A stretch of DNA of 23,991 bases from the NCBI GenBank assembly GCA_011056825.1, contig DSBH01000056.1:1-23991 (forward strand), given 5' to 3'. Origin of the DNA: Deltaproteobacteria bacterium (GTDB taxonomy: Bacteria; Desulfobacterota; Syntrophia; Syntrophales; UBA2210). Shown one piece after another: positions 6,014 through 14,071 of the stretch. Each line of letters opens with the position of its first letter. Position 1 is the stretch's first letter. The notes under the pieces are model-generated. The model ran no database searches. It saw nothing but the letters and a program-made list of their open reading frames with translations, and had not been told where the DNA came from. The position numbers and the translations under genes are program-made.

Positions 6014-7303
6014 ATGCAGGTCAACGCCGTAACGACGGGAGAACAGCAATCCGACGCTATTCAACGGTTACGTTCGACTGGTTTGAAAGTCGGTATTCTT
6101 CACGCGGGTGGTCCCGCGCCGGGGGCGAACCGCGTACTGGCGGGCGCGGCGAAGCAGTTTCTCGACCGGGGCGTGGAAGTTACGGGATTTCTTAACGGAT
6201 ATGAATTTATACAGGATATGGATCCCTTCACGATCGTTCCCGGCAAACATTATATCGCCGTTACCCGCGAAATAATCTCCCGGGTTCTCGATATGAACAG
6301 CTTTTACCTGCAAACATCGCGGGCAAACCCGGGGAAAAATATCACCCGGCCCGCCGACCTTACAGATCCCGACAAGACCAGGAAACTCGTTAATATCCTC
6401 AATGTTTTCGAGTACCTGAAAATCGGCGCGGTGATCTCCATAGGTGGTGACGACACGCTCAAGATCGCCAACTACCTCTATGAAATTGCCCGTCTTCGGC
6501 GGAATGGAGGCGGACAACTCTTTTTTCGGGGCGACATCGTGCACGTGCCGAAGACGATTGACAATGATTATTACGGCATTCCCTGGACGTTCGGATTCTT
6601 CACCGCCGCCGAGTCGGCGGGCCGCTCAGCAAGGGGGTTTTACGACGACGCGAAAGCGACCAACTGTTACCACGTGGTGGAACTCATGGGTCGCCGTGCC
6701 GGGTGGTACACCGCCGCCGCGAGCATCTTCGCCCGGGGCACAAAGGCGCTTATTCCCGAAGATTATAATGACCGTGATTTCATCAGGATCCGGGATCTTG
6801 CCGAGGAACTCCTGGAGATCGTTCTGAGACGGGAAAAGCGCGGGAAGACATACGGGCTGTTCTGTGTGGCCGAAGGACTGGCCGACAAGCTGCCGCCGGA
6901 GGACAAGGCGGGCATGGAGCTTGATCGGCACGGCAATCCGAAGCTGGCGGAGGCGAAAATAGGAGACAACATCGCCCGGCAGCTTGCCCTGCTGTATCGC
7001 GAGGCGACGGGCCACGAAAAGAGTTTCAAGCCACAACTCGTGGGCTATGAAACCCGACAGAACCCGCCGTCGCTGTACGACGTCCTGCTGACCTCGCAGC
7101 TTGGCGTCGGGGCTTTCCGTCTCATAGAGCAGGGACGCGAGGCGGAAATGGTGACGGTCGGGAACAATCTCGAAATTGACGGAATTCCCTTCGGGCAGCT
7201 TATCGAACCCGGGACACTGCGGGTGAGAAACAGGTGTATCGATATTCACGGAGATTTTTACACGTTGCTCCGCTCCCTGGAGGAATACTTCACCGAGGGG
7301 TAG
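6014..7303 (+). CDS. PPi-dependent 6-phosphofructokinase
   Basis: A 429-residue phosphofructokinase that converts fructose 6-phosphate and fructose 1,6-bisphosphate with PPi/Pi, reversibly, in the cytosol. The N-terminal nucleotide-fold motif is GGPAPG (residues 32-37). The diagnostic residues are GGDD at 144-147 and PKTIDND at 179-185. ATP-dependent enzymes usually have GGDG and PGTIDND; Asp in the first and Lys in the second mark PPi use (established family knowledge). The catalytic segment TIDND is intact, and MGRRAGW follows as expected for substrate binding. An in-frame ATG at 5978 lies upstream, but GGGGGAG just before ATG 6014 decides the start. The gene stands alone after a divergent promoter region. 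Confidence 0.9.
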   Translation: MQVNAVTTGEQQSDAIQRLRSTGLKVGILHAGGPAPGANRVLAGAAKQFLDRGVEVTGFLNGYEFIQDMDPFTIVPGKHYIAVTREIISRVLDMNSFYLQTSRANPGKNITRPADLTDPDKTRKLVNILNVFEYLKIGAVISIGGDDTLKIANYLYEIARLRRNGGGQLFFRGDIVHVPKTIDNDYYGIPWTFGFFTAAESAGRSARGFYDDAKATNCYHVVELMGRRAGWYTAAASIFARGTKALIPEDYNDRDFIRIRDLAEELLEIVLRREKRGKTYGLFCVAEGLADKLPPEDKAGMELDRHGNPKLAEAKIGDNIARQLALLYREATGHEKSFKPQLVGYETRQNPPSLYDVLLTSQLGVGAFRLIEQGREAEMVTVGNNLEIDGIPFGQLIEPGTLRVRNRCIDIHGDFYTLLRSLEEYFTEG

Positions 7304-7435
7304 TGACGGATGCCGGTCTCCGAATAAACCTGCCGGAATATTTACCTTTTCAGTAACGGTCCGCGGGCGGCGGGTGTCATGGCGTGACTCAGTGGCACGA
7401 TTTTTTATTTGACCACCGCTGCTGATTTATAGTAG

Positions 7436-7493
7436 TCGGAGTGACTCCGAAGGCCCCGAGGGCGCCTGGTGATATAACCGCCGTTTCGACGGT
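7436..7493 (+). promoter_or_regulatory. Structured leader upstream of korD
   Basis: A possible -10 box TATAGT (7428-7433), with only a weak -35, precedes two hairpins. TCGGAG/CTCCGA (7436-7450) has a three-base loop. An imperfect hairpin at 7477-7493 (ACCGCCG with CGACGGT, loop TTT, one mismatch) ends directly at the GGGGAG ribosome binding site of korD. Partial control of translation initiation is possible. It matches no riboswitch I know. Confidence 0.3.
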
Positions 7494-7505
7494 GGGGAGC
7501 TGAAT

Positions 7506-7724
7506 ATGGGAAAAAAACGTTTCAACGTCACTGTCGACAGAACAATATGTAAGGCCTGCGGCATCTGTGTCGCCTTCTGTCCCATGTCGGTGTTCACCAC
7601 CGACCATGATGACAAGGCCGTGGTGAGCGTGCCCGAACGGTGCACCGGGTGCCGGCAGTGCGAGCTTCTGTGCCCCGATTTCTGTATAACCGTCGTTCAG
7701 GTCGAGGAGGCGGCCGATGGCTGA
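7506..7724 (+). CDS. korD: 2-oxoacid:ferredoxin oxidoreductase, delta (2[4Fe-4S] ferredoxin) subunit
   Basis: A 72-residue ferredoxin-like subunit with two complete cluster motifs: C15-x2-C18-x2-C21-x3-C25-P and C46-x2-C49-x2-C52-x3-C56-P. It therefore carries two [4Fe-4S] clusters that pass electrons between the thiamine subunit and external ferredoxin. Its stop overlaps the start of the alpha-subunit gene (7717), and it is first in the D-A-B-C order used by 2-oxoglutarate-type enzymes. GGGGAG (7494-7499) precedes ATG 7506. It could be mistaken for a free ferredoxin, but the overlap argues for a dedicated subunit. Confidence 0.85.
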   Translation: MGKKRFNVTVDRTICKACGICVAFCPMSVFTTDHDDKAVVSVPERCTGCRQCELLCPDFCITVVQVEEAADG

Positions 7725-8844
7725 GGCGAAATTATTATCGGGAAACGACGCTTGCGTCCAGGGGGCGCTCGCGGCCGGCGTCAGGTTTTTTGCCGGCTAC
7801 CCTATTACGCCGTCTACCGAGATCGCAAACGCCTTTGCACGGGAGCTGCCCCGCAGGGGCGGCATCTTCATGCAGATGGAAGACGAGATCGCCAGTATGG
7901 GCGCGATCATCGGCGCTTCCTGCACGGGAACGAAAGCCGTGACCGCCACGAGTGGACCGGGCTTTTCGTTGATGCAGGAAAATATCGGCTATGCCGCCAT
8001 CGCCGAAATACCCTGTGTCATCATTAATGTCATGCGATACGGGCCCAGCACCGGACTGCCGACCAGTCCCTCCCAGGGGGATTTCATGCAGACCCGCTGG
8101 GGGTCTCACGGGGACCGTCCCGTAATCGTCATCGCGCCCTACACGGCGCGCGAGGCCTACCGGGAAACGGGACGGGCAGTGAATCTTTCGGAAACGTATC
8201 GGGTGCCCGTCATCGTTCTCATGGACGAGATACTGGGCCACCTGCGGGAACGGGTCGAGTTCAGGGATGAAGACCTCGTACAGGAGATAAGCCGGAAAGG
8301 CCCGGAGCCGGGTAAGCCGTTCCTGCCCTACGAAAACACCGAGGATGGAGTCCCTCCTTTCGCGGATTTCGGAACGGGATATCGCTACCACATAACGGGG
8401 CTCATTCATGACGAAACGGGATTTCCCACGAACAATCCCGTCGAGGTGGACACAATCATGCGTCGGGTGAACGGGAAGCTCGATATGCACATTCGTGACA
8501 TCGAGCGCACGCGGTTCGTCGATGCCGACGACGCCGAGATACTGATCGTCGCCTTCGGCAGTGTCGCCCGGTCGGCACACGAAGTGGTCCGTACCCTGCG
8601 CAACGAAGGCAAGGCGGTAGGCATGGTGCGTCCCGTCACAGTCTGGCCCTTCCCTGATGAAGATATCAGGACGGCCGTCGCCGGGAAAAAGGCTGTCATC
8701 GTTCCGGAAATGAACCTGGGACAGATGGTCCGCGAGGTGGAACGGGTCGTCGCGGGTGCGGTGCCCGTTCATGCCCTGAACAGAATCGACGGACTGCTGG
8801 TTACGCCTCACGAGATCCGTGACCTGGTCGAGGATTTACTGTAA
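7717..8844 (+). CDS. korA: 2-oxoacid (probably 2-oxoglutarate):ferredoxin oxidoreductase, alpha subunit
   Basis: A 375-residue subunit containing the pyrimidine-binding half of the thiamine diphosphate site. The signature GYPITPSTEI lies at residues 27-36, with TSGPGFSLMQE in the following segment and the transketolase C-terminal-like domain (AFGSVARSAHEVV, VRPVTVWPFP) after about residue 265. The complex oxidatively decarboxylates a 2-oxoacid to the acyl-CoA with reduction of ferredoxin, or runs in reverse for CO2 fixation. Absence of a separate gamma-alpha fusion and the D-A-B-C order favour 2-oxoglutarate over pyruvate, but branched-chain 2-oxoacids cannot be excluded. The TAA stop shares one base with the ATG of the next gene, so the two are translationally coupled. 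Confidence 0.88.
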   Translation: MAEAKLLSGNDACVQGALAAGVRFFAGYPITPSTEIANAFARELPRRGGIFMQMEDEIASMGAIIGASCTGTKAVTATSGPGFSLMQENIGYAAIAEIPCVIINVMRYGPSTGLPTSPSQGDFMQTRWGSHGDRPVIVIAPYTAREAYRETGRAVNLSETYRVPVIVLMDEILGHLRERVEFRDEDLVQEISRKGPEPGKPFLPYENTEDGVPPFADFGTGYRYHITGLIHDETGFPTNNPVEVDTIMRRVNGKLDMHIRDIERTRFVDADDAEILIVAFGSVARSAHEVVRTLRNEGKAVGMVRPVTVWPFPDEDIRTAVAGKKAVIVPEMNLGQMVREVERVVAGAVPVHALNRIDGLLVTPHEIRDLVEDLL

Positions 8845-9671
8845 TGGGTGAGATTCACGAGAAATACTTGCGCATGGACAAGATGCCCCACATTTGGTGC
8901 GCCGGCTGCGGCAACGGCATCATCATGGGGGCCTTCATCACCGCCATAGACCGCCTGGGATACGACAAGGACGAGGTGGCGGCGGTGTCCGGGATCGGCT
9001 GTTCGGGCCGCATCACGGGGTACATGGATTTCAACACCATTCACACCACCCACGGCAGGGCCCTCGCCTTCGCCACGGGGATCAAGCTGGCAAAGCCCCG
9101 GCTGAAGGTGTTCGTTTTCATGGGCGACGGCGACGCCGTGGCCATCGGCGGGAATCACCTCATACACGCCTGCCGCAGGAATCTCGACATGACGGCTGTC
9201 ATTTTTAACAATCATATCTACGGTATGACGGGCGGCCAGTTTTCACCCACCACCTTCAAAAACAAGAACGCCACGACGGCGCCGTATGGAACCACCGACC
9301 CGGATTTCGATATCGCCCAGCTCTGCATCGGGGCGGGTGCGACCTACGTGGCCCGGGGAACCAGCTACCACGCCAGGCTGCTGACCGACCTGATCGTCAA
9401 GGGCGCCGAACATCCCGGGTTCTCCGTCATCGAGGTCATCACGCACTGCCCCGTGAATTTCGGACGGCGCAACAATTTCGAATCCCCCGCCCAGATGTTG
9501 CTCTGGCAGAAAGAGCACGGTGTTGCGGCACGAAAGGCGAAGACGATGCCCCTGGAGGACATGGAGGGGAAATTCACCATCGGCGAGTTGTACCGGAGCA
9601 CCGAGATTCCCGAGTATCTTGAAGAATACGGCCGGGTGATTCAGGCGGCGAACGAGGAGAAGAAGTCGTGA
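8844..9671 (+). CDS. korB: 2-oxoacid:ferredoxin oxidoreductase, beta subunit
   Basis: A 275-residue subunit binding the diphosphate of thiamine and magnesium. CAGCGNG (residues 19-25) is typical of Kor/Vor beta subunits. GDGDAVAIGGNH (from about residue 94) followed by FNNHIYGMTGGQFSPTT is the classic thiamine diphosphate/substrate loop. The GIGCSGRI segment between them is also family-typical. It lacks the longer C-terminal extension of pyruvate:ferredoxin oxidoreductase beta chains. It starts inside the korA stop and overlaps the start of korC by 4 bp, as expected for subunits made in fixed ratio. Confidence 0.9.
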   Translation: MGEIHEKYLRMDKMPHIWCAGCGNGIIMGAFITAIDRLGYDKDEVAAVSGIGCSGRITGYMDFNTIHTTHGRALAFATGIKLAKPRLKVFVFMGDGDAVAIGGNHLIHACRRNLDMTAVIFNNHIYGMTGGQFSPTTFKNKNATTAPYGTTDPDFDIAQLCIGAGATYVARGTSYHARLLTDLIVKGAEHPGFSVIEVITHCPVNFGRRNNFESPAQMLLWQKEHGVAARKAKTMPLEDMEGKFTIGELYRSTEIPEYLEEYGRVIQAANEEKKS

Positions 9672-10231
9672 GCAAGCGATGGGAAGTACGACTGATCGGC
9701 ACGGGCGGCCAGGGAATCGTCACCGCGAGCATCATCCTCGCCGTCGCGGCCCTCCGTGAAGGTAACAACGTGGTACAGTCCCAGAATTACGGCCCGGAAG
9801 TCAGGGGCGGCTACAGCACGGCCTACGTGATCGCTTCGGAAAGCAGCATTCTCTATCCCAAGATCGACCTGCCCAACGTGCTGCTGGTAATGACAAGCAC
9901 GGATTACGAGAAATACCTGCACGAAATTGATGAAGACGGCATACTGATCATGAACGGCGAACAGGGTTCCGAGCCGTTGCCGGACAACGTGTATTTCATA
10001 CCCATAACAAACATCGCGCACGACGAGCTGGAACGTCCCATAACCGCCAATATCGTCTGCGTGGGCGCTGTCGTGGGACTGACGGACATGGTGTCGGAGG
10101 CCGCCGCCCTGGCGGCGGTGGAAGAGCACGTGCCCGCGAAAGCGGTGAAGATCAACCGGCGCGCCTTCATTCTGGGGGTACGAGCCGCCAGGGAAGCCCT
10201 GGCGAAGCGCGAGGCGTCCGCCACGTCCTGA
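9668..10231 (+). CDS. korC: 2-oxoacid:ferredoxin oxidoreductase, gamma subunit
   Basis: A 187-residue gamma subunit. It begins with IGTGGQGIVTASIIL (about residues 11-25), the glycine-rich start of the family, followed by SQNYGPEVRGGYSTAYV, the conserved region expected to contact CoA and the alpha subunit. The GTG start at 9668 overlaps the TGA of korB. It is the last gene of the kor operon. The downstream intergenic region carries a paired inverted repeat that may end transcription from both sides. Confidence 0.9.
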   Translation: MSKRWEVRLIGTGGQGIVTASIILAVAALREGNNVVQSQNYGPEVRGGYSTAYVIASESSILYPKIDLPNVLLVMTSTDYEKYLHEIDEDGILIMNGEQGSEPLPDNVYFIPITNIAHDELERPITANIVCVGAVVGLTDMVSEAAALAAVEEHVPAKAVKINRRAFILGVRAAREALAKREASATS

Positions 10232-10343
10232 CATCAAGATTTTTGCAGAACCTCACAAAACCGGCAATTTCGTCATATACCGTCAGGGAAACAATAGTCG
10301 GCAGATATCCGCGCGTGTACACGGGCTGGCACGAGCATCTTCC

Positions 10344-10413
10344 GTCATACCGGCGGAAGCCGGTATCCAGAAAGCCGTGGATAATACTGGATTCCGGTTT
10401 TCACCGGAATGAC
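10344..10413. repeat. REP/MITE-like paired inverted repeat
   Basis: Two 27-bp arms (10344-10370 and 10387-10413) are near-perfect inverted copies of each other around a 16-bp spacer. The arms run from GTCAT...ATCCAG to CTGGAT...ATGAC. Each arm is also a small hairpin by itself (ATACCGGC/GCCGGTAT and ATTCCGGT/ACCGGAAT). This is the widespread intergenic GTCAT-ccgg...-CTGGAT repeat type of proteobacteria. It lies between the convergent korC and glpD genes, where it could act as a bidirectional terminator. Flanks 10232-10343 and 10414-10460 contain nothing else I recognise. Confidence 0.75.
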
Positions 10414-10460
10414 AAAAACGGGAGTTTTGTATAGTTGTACAAAGGTATCGGGTCTTTATC

Positions 10461-12023
10461 TCAGTCCAGCAGGTATCCCCGGGCGAGTTCGGTAAATGTT
10501 TTCACCTGGTTTTTCTGCCATTTCCTGGAAAAACGCAGCTCCTTCGCCATTATTTTCGCCACCTCAGGCGCCATGCGGACGCTTGCCCGGGCGTCGAGTA
10601 TCAGGGCCCGCGTCCTTCGCGACAATACGTCTTCCACGGTCCGCGCCATTTCGGTCCGGGCCGCCCAGACTACTTCCGCCCGCGTGACGGAAACGGCGGG
10701 ATCGATCAGTTCACCGAGATTCGGATTGTTCCTGATCAACCGCTGAATGGCGATCGCGTCCGACCCGTAGGAATGCAGAAATCCCCCCACGTCGATGTTT
10801 TTCAGCCATCCGTGGATGCGCAGGTTCGCCGTTTTTCCGGGTCGATCGTCGAGGCCGGCCACGAGGGCGGCCTTGCTCATCGTGTCCTCCCCCATCTTGC
10901 GGTACGTGGTCCACTTGCCGCCCACCAGGGTGACCAGGCCCGACAGGGAAACGAGCACCTTGTGACTGCGTGATATCTCTTTCGTGGGCGTGCCACCTTC
11001 CGGCGGGGCCGCCAGGGGGCGCAGCCCCGCGAACACGCTGAGAACGTCATGCTCGGTGGGCATTTTCTCAAGGTAATGCCCCGCTGTTTTTAAAATAAAT
11101 TCAACTTCTTCCTGAAGGGGCCGCGGTTCCAGGCTCGCTTTTTCAACCGGCGTGTCCGTCGTTCCCACCACCACTTTCCCCAGCCAGGGGACGGCGAACA
11201 ACACCCGCCCGTCATCGGTGTGGGGTACCATGATGGCCGTGTCTCCCGGAAGAAAATCCTTTCCCAGGATCAGGTGCACGCCCTGGCTGGGCCGGATCAT
11301 GTCCGTCGCTTTCGGATCGTCCATTTTCACGATTGCGTCGGCGAAGACGCCGGTAGCGTTGACGACGACCCGCCCGAAAATTTCGTGGTCCCTGTCTTTT
11401 TCCATGTCGCGGGCGGTGACGCCGACCACCACGCCTTTCGACTTCAAAAGGCCGGTCACTTTCATGTAGTTGATCGGCGTGCCTCCCTGTTCGTCCAGCG
11501 TCTGGGCCAGGTTCACGGCGAGCCGCGAGTCGTCGAACTGACCGTCGTAGTACATGATGCCGCCCCGCAATCCCCCGGTTTTAAGCGTCGGAATGGCGGC
11601 AAGCGTCTCCTTTTTCGACAGGCTTTTCGAGGGTCCCAGGCCGAGTTTTCCCGCCAGCATGTCGTAGACTTTCAGGCCCACACGGTAGAACGGTCCGTCC
11701 CACCACTCGTAATTGGGCACGATAAACGCCTGGTTGCTGACGAGATGCGGGGCGTTCTGCCGCAACAGGCCGCGTTCGTGCAGGGCTTCCAGGACAAGTG
11801 AGACGTCGCCCTGTTGCAGGTAGCGCACGCCCCCGTGAATGAGCTTGGTACTGCGGCTCGATGTCCCCTTGGCGAAGTCGGACTGTTCAAGCAGGAGACA
11901 GCTGTATCCGCGCGACGCGGCCTCGATGGCCGTTCCGAGACCCGAGGCGCCGCCTCCTATGACGATACAGTCCCAGACGTCGTTGCACGCTTCCAGTTTC
12001 GTTATCATGTCGTCGCGGTTCAT
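10461..12023 (-). CDS. glpD: Glycerol-3-phosphate dehydrogenase, FAD-dependent
   Basis: A 520-residue flavoprotein that oxidises sn-glycerol 3-phosphate to dihydroxyacetone phosphate and passes electrons to the quinone pool at the inner membrane. The FAD-binding GGGASG lies at residues 23-28, and the GlpD signature GTSSRSTKLIHGGVRYL at 53-69. GGKWTTYRKMGEDT (about residue 380) is the conserved C-terminal FAD contact. The length fits single-subunit GlpD rather than the anaerobic GlpABC, although the host seems to be anaerobic. GGGAGGT lies upstream. An ATG just 10 bp before the chosen start is out of frame. It follows glpK by 33 bp and is probably in the same operon. Confidence 0.93.
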   Translation of the reverse strand: MNRDDMITKLEACNDVWDCIVIGGGASGLGTAIEAASRGYSCLLLEQSDFAKGTSSRSTKLIHGGVRYLQQGDVSLVLEALHERGLLRQNAPHLVSNQAFIVPNYEWWDGPFYRVGLKVYDMLAGKLGLGPSKSLSKKETLAAIPTLKTGGLRGGIMYYDGQFDDSRLAVNLAQTLDEQGGTPINYMKVTGLLKSKGVVVGVTARDMEKDRDHEIFGRVVVNATGVFADAIVKMDDPKATDMIRPSQGVHLILGKDFLPGDTAIMVPHTDDGRVLFAVPWLGKVVVGTTDTPVEKASLEPRPLQEEVEFILKTAGHYLEKMPTEHDVLSVFAGLRPLAAPPEGGTPTKEISRSHKVLVSLSGLVTLVGGKWTTYRKMGEDTMSKAALVAGLDDRPGKTANLRIHGWLKNIDVGGFLHSYGSDAIAIQRLIRNNPNLGELIDPAVSVTRAEVVWAARTEMARTVEDVLSRRTRALILDARASVRMAPEVAKIMAKELRFSRKWQKNQVKTFTELARGYLLD

Positions 12024-12056
12024 GGCGGTTCATACCTCCCTGCGGGGTTGCGGCCG

Positions 12057-13553
12057 TCAGTCTTCTTCGATCCAGTGCGCGGCCCGGGACAGGGCCTTCC
12101 GCCAGGCGTCGGTCAGCCTGTCGATGTGTGCCTGGTCCATGGCGGGGGTGAACAGCCGGTCCTGTTTCCAGTTCATCTCCAGTTCATGCAGATTCCCGAA
12201 AAACCCGACCGCGAGGCCGGCAAGAGACGCCGCGCCGAGCGCTGTTGTTTCCAGCACGCCGGGCCGCGCCACGGGGATGTCCAGGATGTCCGCCTGGAAC
12301 TGCATGAGCGCGTCGTTCATGGCGGCACCGCCGTCCACGCGCAATTCCTCGGCGTCAACGCCGGCGTCGGCCGACATGGCCCGGATCACGTCGTAGACCT
12401 GGAACGCGATGCCTTCGAGCGCCGCCCGGGCGATGTGACCGGCCGTCGTGCCCCGGGTGATGCCGGTGATGGTTCCGCGGGCGTAGGGATCCCAGTGAGG
12501 AGCGCCGAGACCGGTGAAAGCAGGCACCAGGCAGACACCCCCGTTGTCGGGAACCGACAGGGCCAACCGTTCGACATCCTCGGACCGCCTGATGATTCCC
12601 AGCCCGTCGCGAAGCCACTGTACCACGGCGCCGGCGACGAATATGCTTCCTTCCAGGGCATAGGTGGTGACATCGTCCAGGGTAAGCGCGACGGTCGTGA
12701 TCAGATTCTTGCCCGATTGCGCTCGCCGCTCGCCCGTGTGCATCATGACGAAGGATCCCGTGCCGTAGGTATTTTTTATCATTCCTTTTCTCGTGCATAC
12801 CTGGCCGAAAAGGGCGGCCTGCTGGTCGCCGGCGATACCCGCCACAGGGACGGCGGCGCCCAGTATCGAGGGCTCCGTTTCACCGTACACCTTGCTCGAC
12901 GGCAGTACTTCCGGCAGGAGCGACCGGGGAACGTTCATCAAGTTCAACAGGTCGTCGTCCCACTGAAGCCGGTTGATATCGAAAAGCATGGTCCGGCTCG
13001 CGTTGGTAGTGTCCGTCACGTGCACCCGGCCGCCCGTGAGATTCCAGACGAGCCAGCTGTCCACGGTTCCGAAGGCGAGGTCCCCCGCTTCGGCCTTCTT
13101 CCGCGCGCCCGGCACGTTGTCCAGGAGCCATGCTATTTTCGGCCCCGAGAAGTAGGCGTCGATCACGAGCCCGCACTTTTCGCGTATCATGGCGGCGTGG
13201 CCGTGCTCGCGCAGGCTGTCGCAATAGCCCGCCGTCCGCCGGTCCTGCCACACGATCGCGTTGGCGACGGGCTCTCCGGTCCCGCGGTCCCAGAGCACAA
13301 CCGTCTCGCGCTGGTTGGTGATCCCCAGGGCGTCCACCTGCCCCGGCGTTATTCCCTGTTGTTCCAGCACTTCCCGGGCGACGGCGAACTGGGTGTCGAT
13401 AATCTCCCGGGGATCGTGTTCAACCCATCCCGGCCGCGGGTAGTGTTGCCGGAATTCCTTCTGGGCGATTCCCCTGACCGCTCCCGAACGGTCGAAAAGG
13501 ATCGCCCTGGAACTGGTGGTTCCCTGGTCAAGGGCGAGAATAAAATGTTCCAC
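12057..13553 (-). CDS. glpK: Glycerol kinase
   Basis: A 498-residue FGGY-family kinase phosphorylating glycerol with ATP to sn-glycerol 3-phosphate. ALDQGTTSSRAILFD at residues 7-21 is the phosphate-1/adenosine motif with the catalytic-site threonines. TDTTNASRTMLFD (mid-protein), AGDQQAALFGQ and the C-terminal DGGAAMND-type segment are all present, so it is full length and looks active. The start is GTG with AGGAGG about 6 nt upstream. It lies directly before glpD, supplying its substrate. No glycerol facilitator gene (glpF) is in the window. Confidence 0.95.
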   Translation of the reverse strand: MEHFILALDQGTTSSRAILFDRSGAVRGIAQKEFRQHYPRPGWVEHDPREIIDTQFAVAREVLEQQGITPGQVDALGITNQRETVVLWDRGTGEPVANAIVWQDRRTAGYCDSLREHGHAAMIREKCGLVIDAYFSGPKIAWLLDNVPGARKKAEAGDLAFGTVDSWLVWNLTGGRVHVTDTTNASRTMLFDINRLQWDDDLLNLMNVPRSLLPEVLPSSKVYGETEPSILGAAVPVAGIAGDQQAALFGQVCTRKGMIKNTYGTGSFVMMHTGERRAQSGKNLITTVALTLDDVTTYALEGSIFVAGAVVQWLRDGLGIIRRSEDVERLALSVPDNGGVCLVPAFTGLGAPHWDPYARGTITGITRGTTAGHIARAALEGIAFQVYDVIRAMSADAGVDAEELRVDGGAAMNDALMQFQADILDIPVARPGVLETTALGAASLAGLAVGFFGNLHELEMNWKQDRLFTPAMDQAHIDRLTDAWRKALSRAAHWIEED

Positions 13554-13569
13554 GGTGTCCTCCTGTGCC

Positions 13570-13594
13570 GTCTTCCGCTTGTGCGGCGGAAGAC
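13570..13594 (-). promoter_or_regulatory. Hairpin in the glpK leader
   Basis: GTCTTCCGC (13570-13578) and GCGGAAGAC (13586-13594) are a perfect 9-bp inverted repeat around 7 bases. They lie between the VKOR-like stop and the glpK ribosome binding site, about 17 bp from the glpK start. There is no T-run, so an operator or mRNA-stability hairpin is more likely than an intrinsic terminator. Confidence 0.45.
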
Positions 13595-13621
13595 ATGGGC
13601 CTGAACGGCGTCTTCACATGT

Positions 13622-14071
13622 CTAAAAGAGTGGAAGCACCGATCCGTCGAAGAAAAAATAAAAACAGAGCGCGCCGACCGTCGCCGACCCGGCGGCCAGT
13701 GCGCGGTTCATGGTCCGCGCGTTCAGGACGAAAAGCAGCAGGACAATCACGCAGAAAGCGAGACAATACGCGCAGTACACGTCATGCAGCAGCTGAAAAC
13801 GAATCAGAATAATTTCGCCGCCCAGGCCCCCCGAGAGCAGCGCGGTCCGAACGTGATGCACCGGGGCTCCGATCCTGTTGCCGCCCGGCAGGTGGATCAC
13901 CATCAGGACGGTCATGAAGAGAATACCCACCACGGAAAGATCTATGCCGCAAAGCGTGCCCCGAAGATAGGAACAGGACGTCCCGCAGTCACGATAGACC
14001 AGGATCAGCGCGGTCGCCGCAACCGGCAGAATAACGTTGAAAAATCGCGCGACCAGTTCCGTGCCCCTCAT
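13622..14071 (-). CDS. VKOR-like integral membrane thiol oxidase
   Basis: A 149-residue membrane protein with four or five hydrophobic segments. The likely active-site pair is Cys100-Ala-Tyr-Cys103 (HDVYCAYC) at a membrane helix start, preceded by a loop with Cys29, Cys33 and Cys41 (CGTSCSYLRGTLCGID) and LSVVGI. This resembles the bacterial vitamin K epoxide reductase family, in which a loop cysteine pair shuttles electrons to a membrane CxxC and then to quinone, re-oxidising a DsbA partner. The loop is shorter than in typical homologues, so exact cysteine assignment is uncertain. The ATG overlaps the TGA of the DsbA-like gene by 4 bp, strongly linking the two. Confidence 0.72.
   Translation of the reverse strand: MRGTELVARFFNVILPVAATALILVYRDCGTSCSYLRGTLCGIDLSVVGILFMTVLMVIHLPGGNRIGAPVHHVRTALLSGGLGGEIILIRFQLLHDVYCAYCLAFCVIVLLLFVLNARTMNRALAAGSATVGALCFYFFFDGSVLPLF

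Noticed and set aside
10243..10434. 63-codon open frame after korC
   Set aside because: Most of it is translation of the paired inverted repeat (10344-10413); no ribosome binding site.
11814..13604. Plus-strand 596-codon open frame
   Set aside because: It is antisense to glpD and glpK, both with full family motifs; long antisense frames are common in GC-rich DNA.
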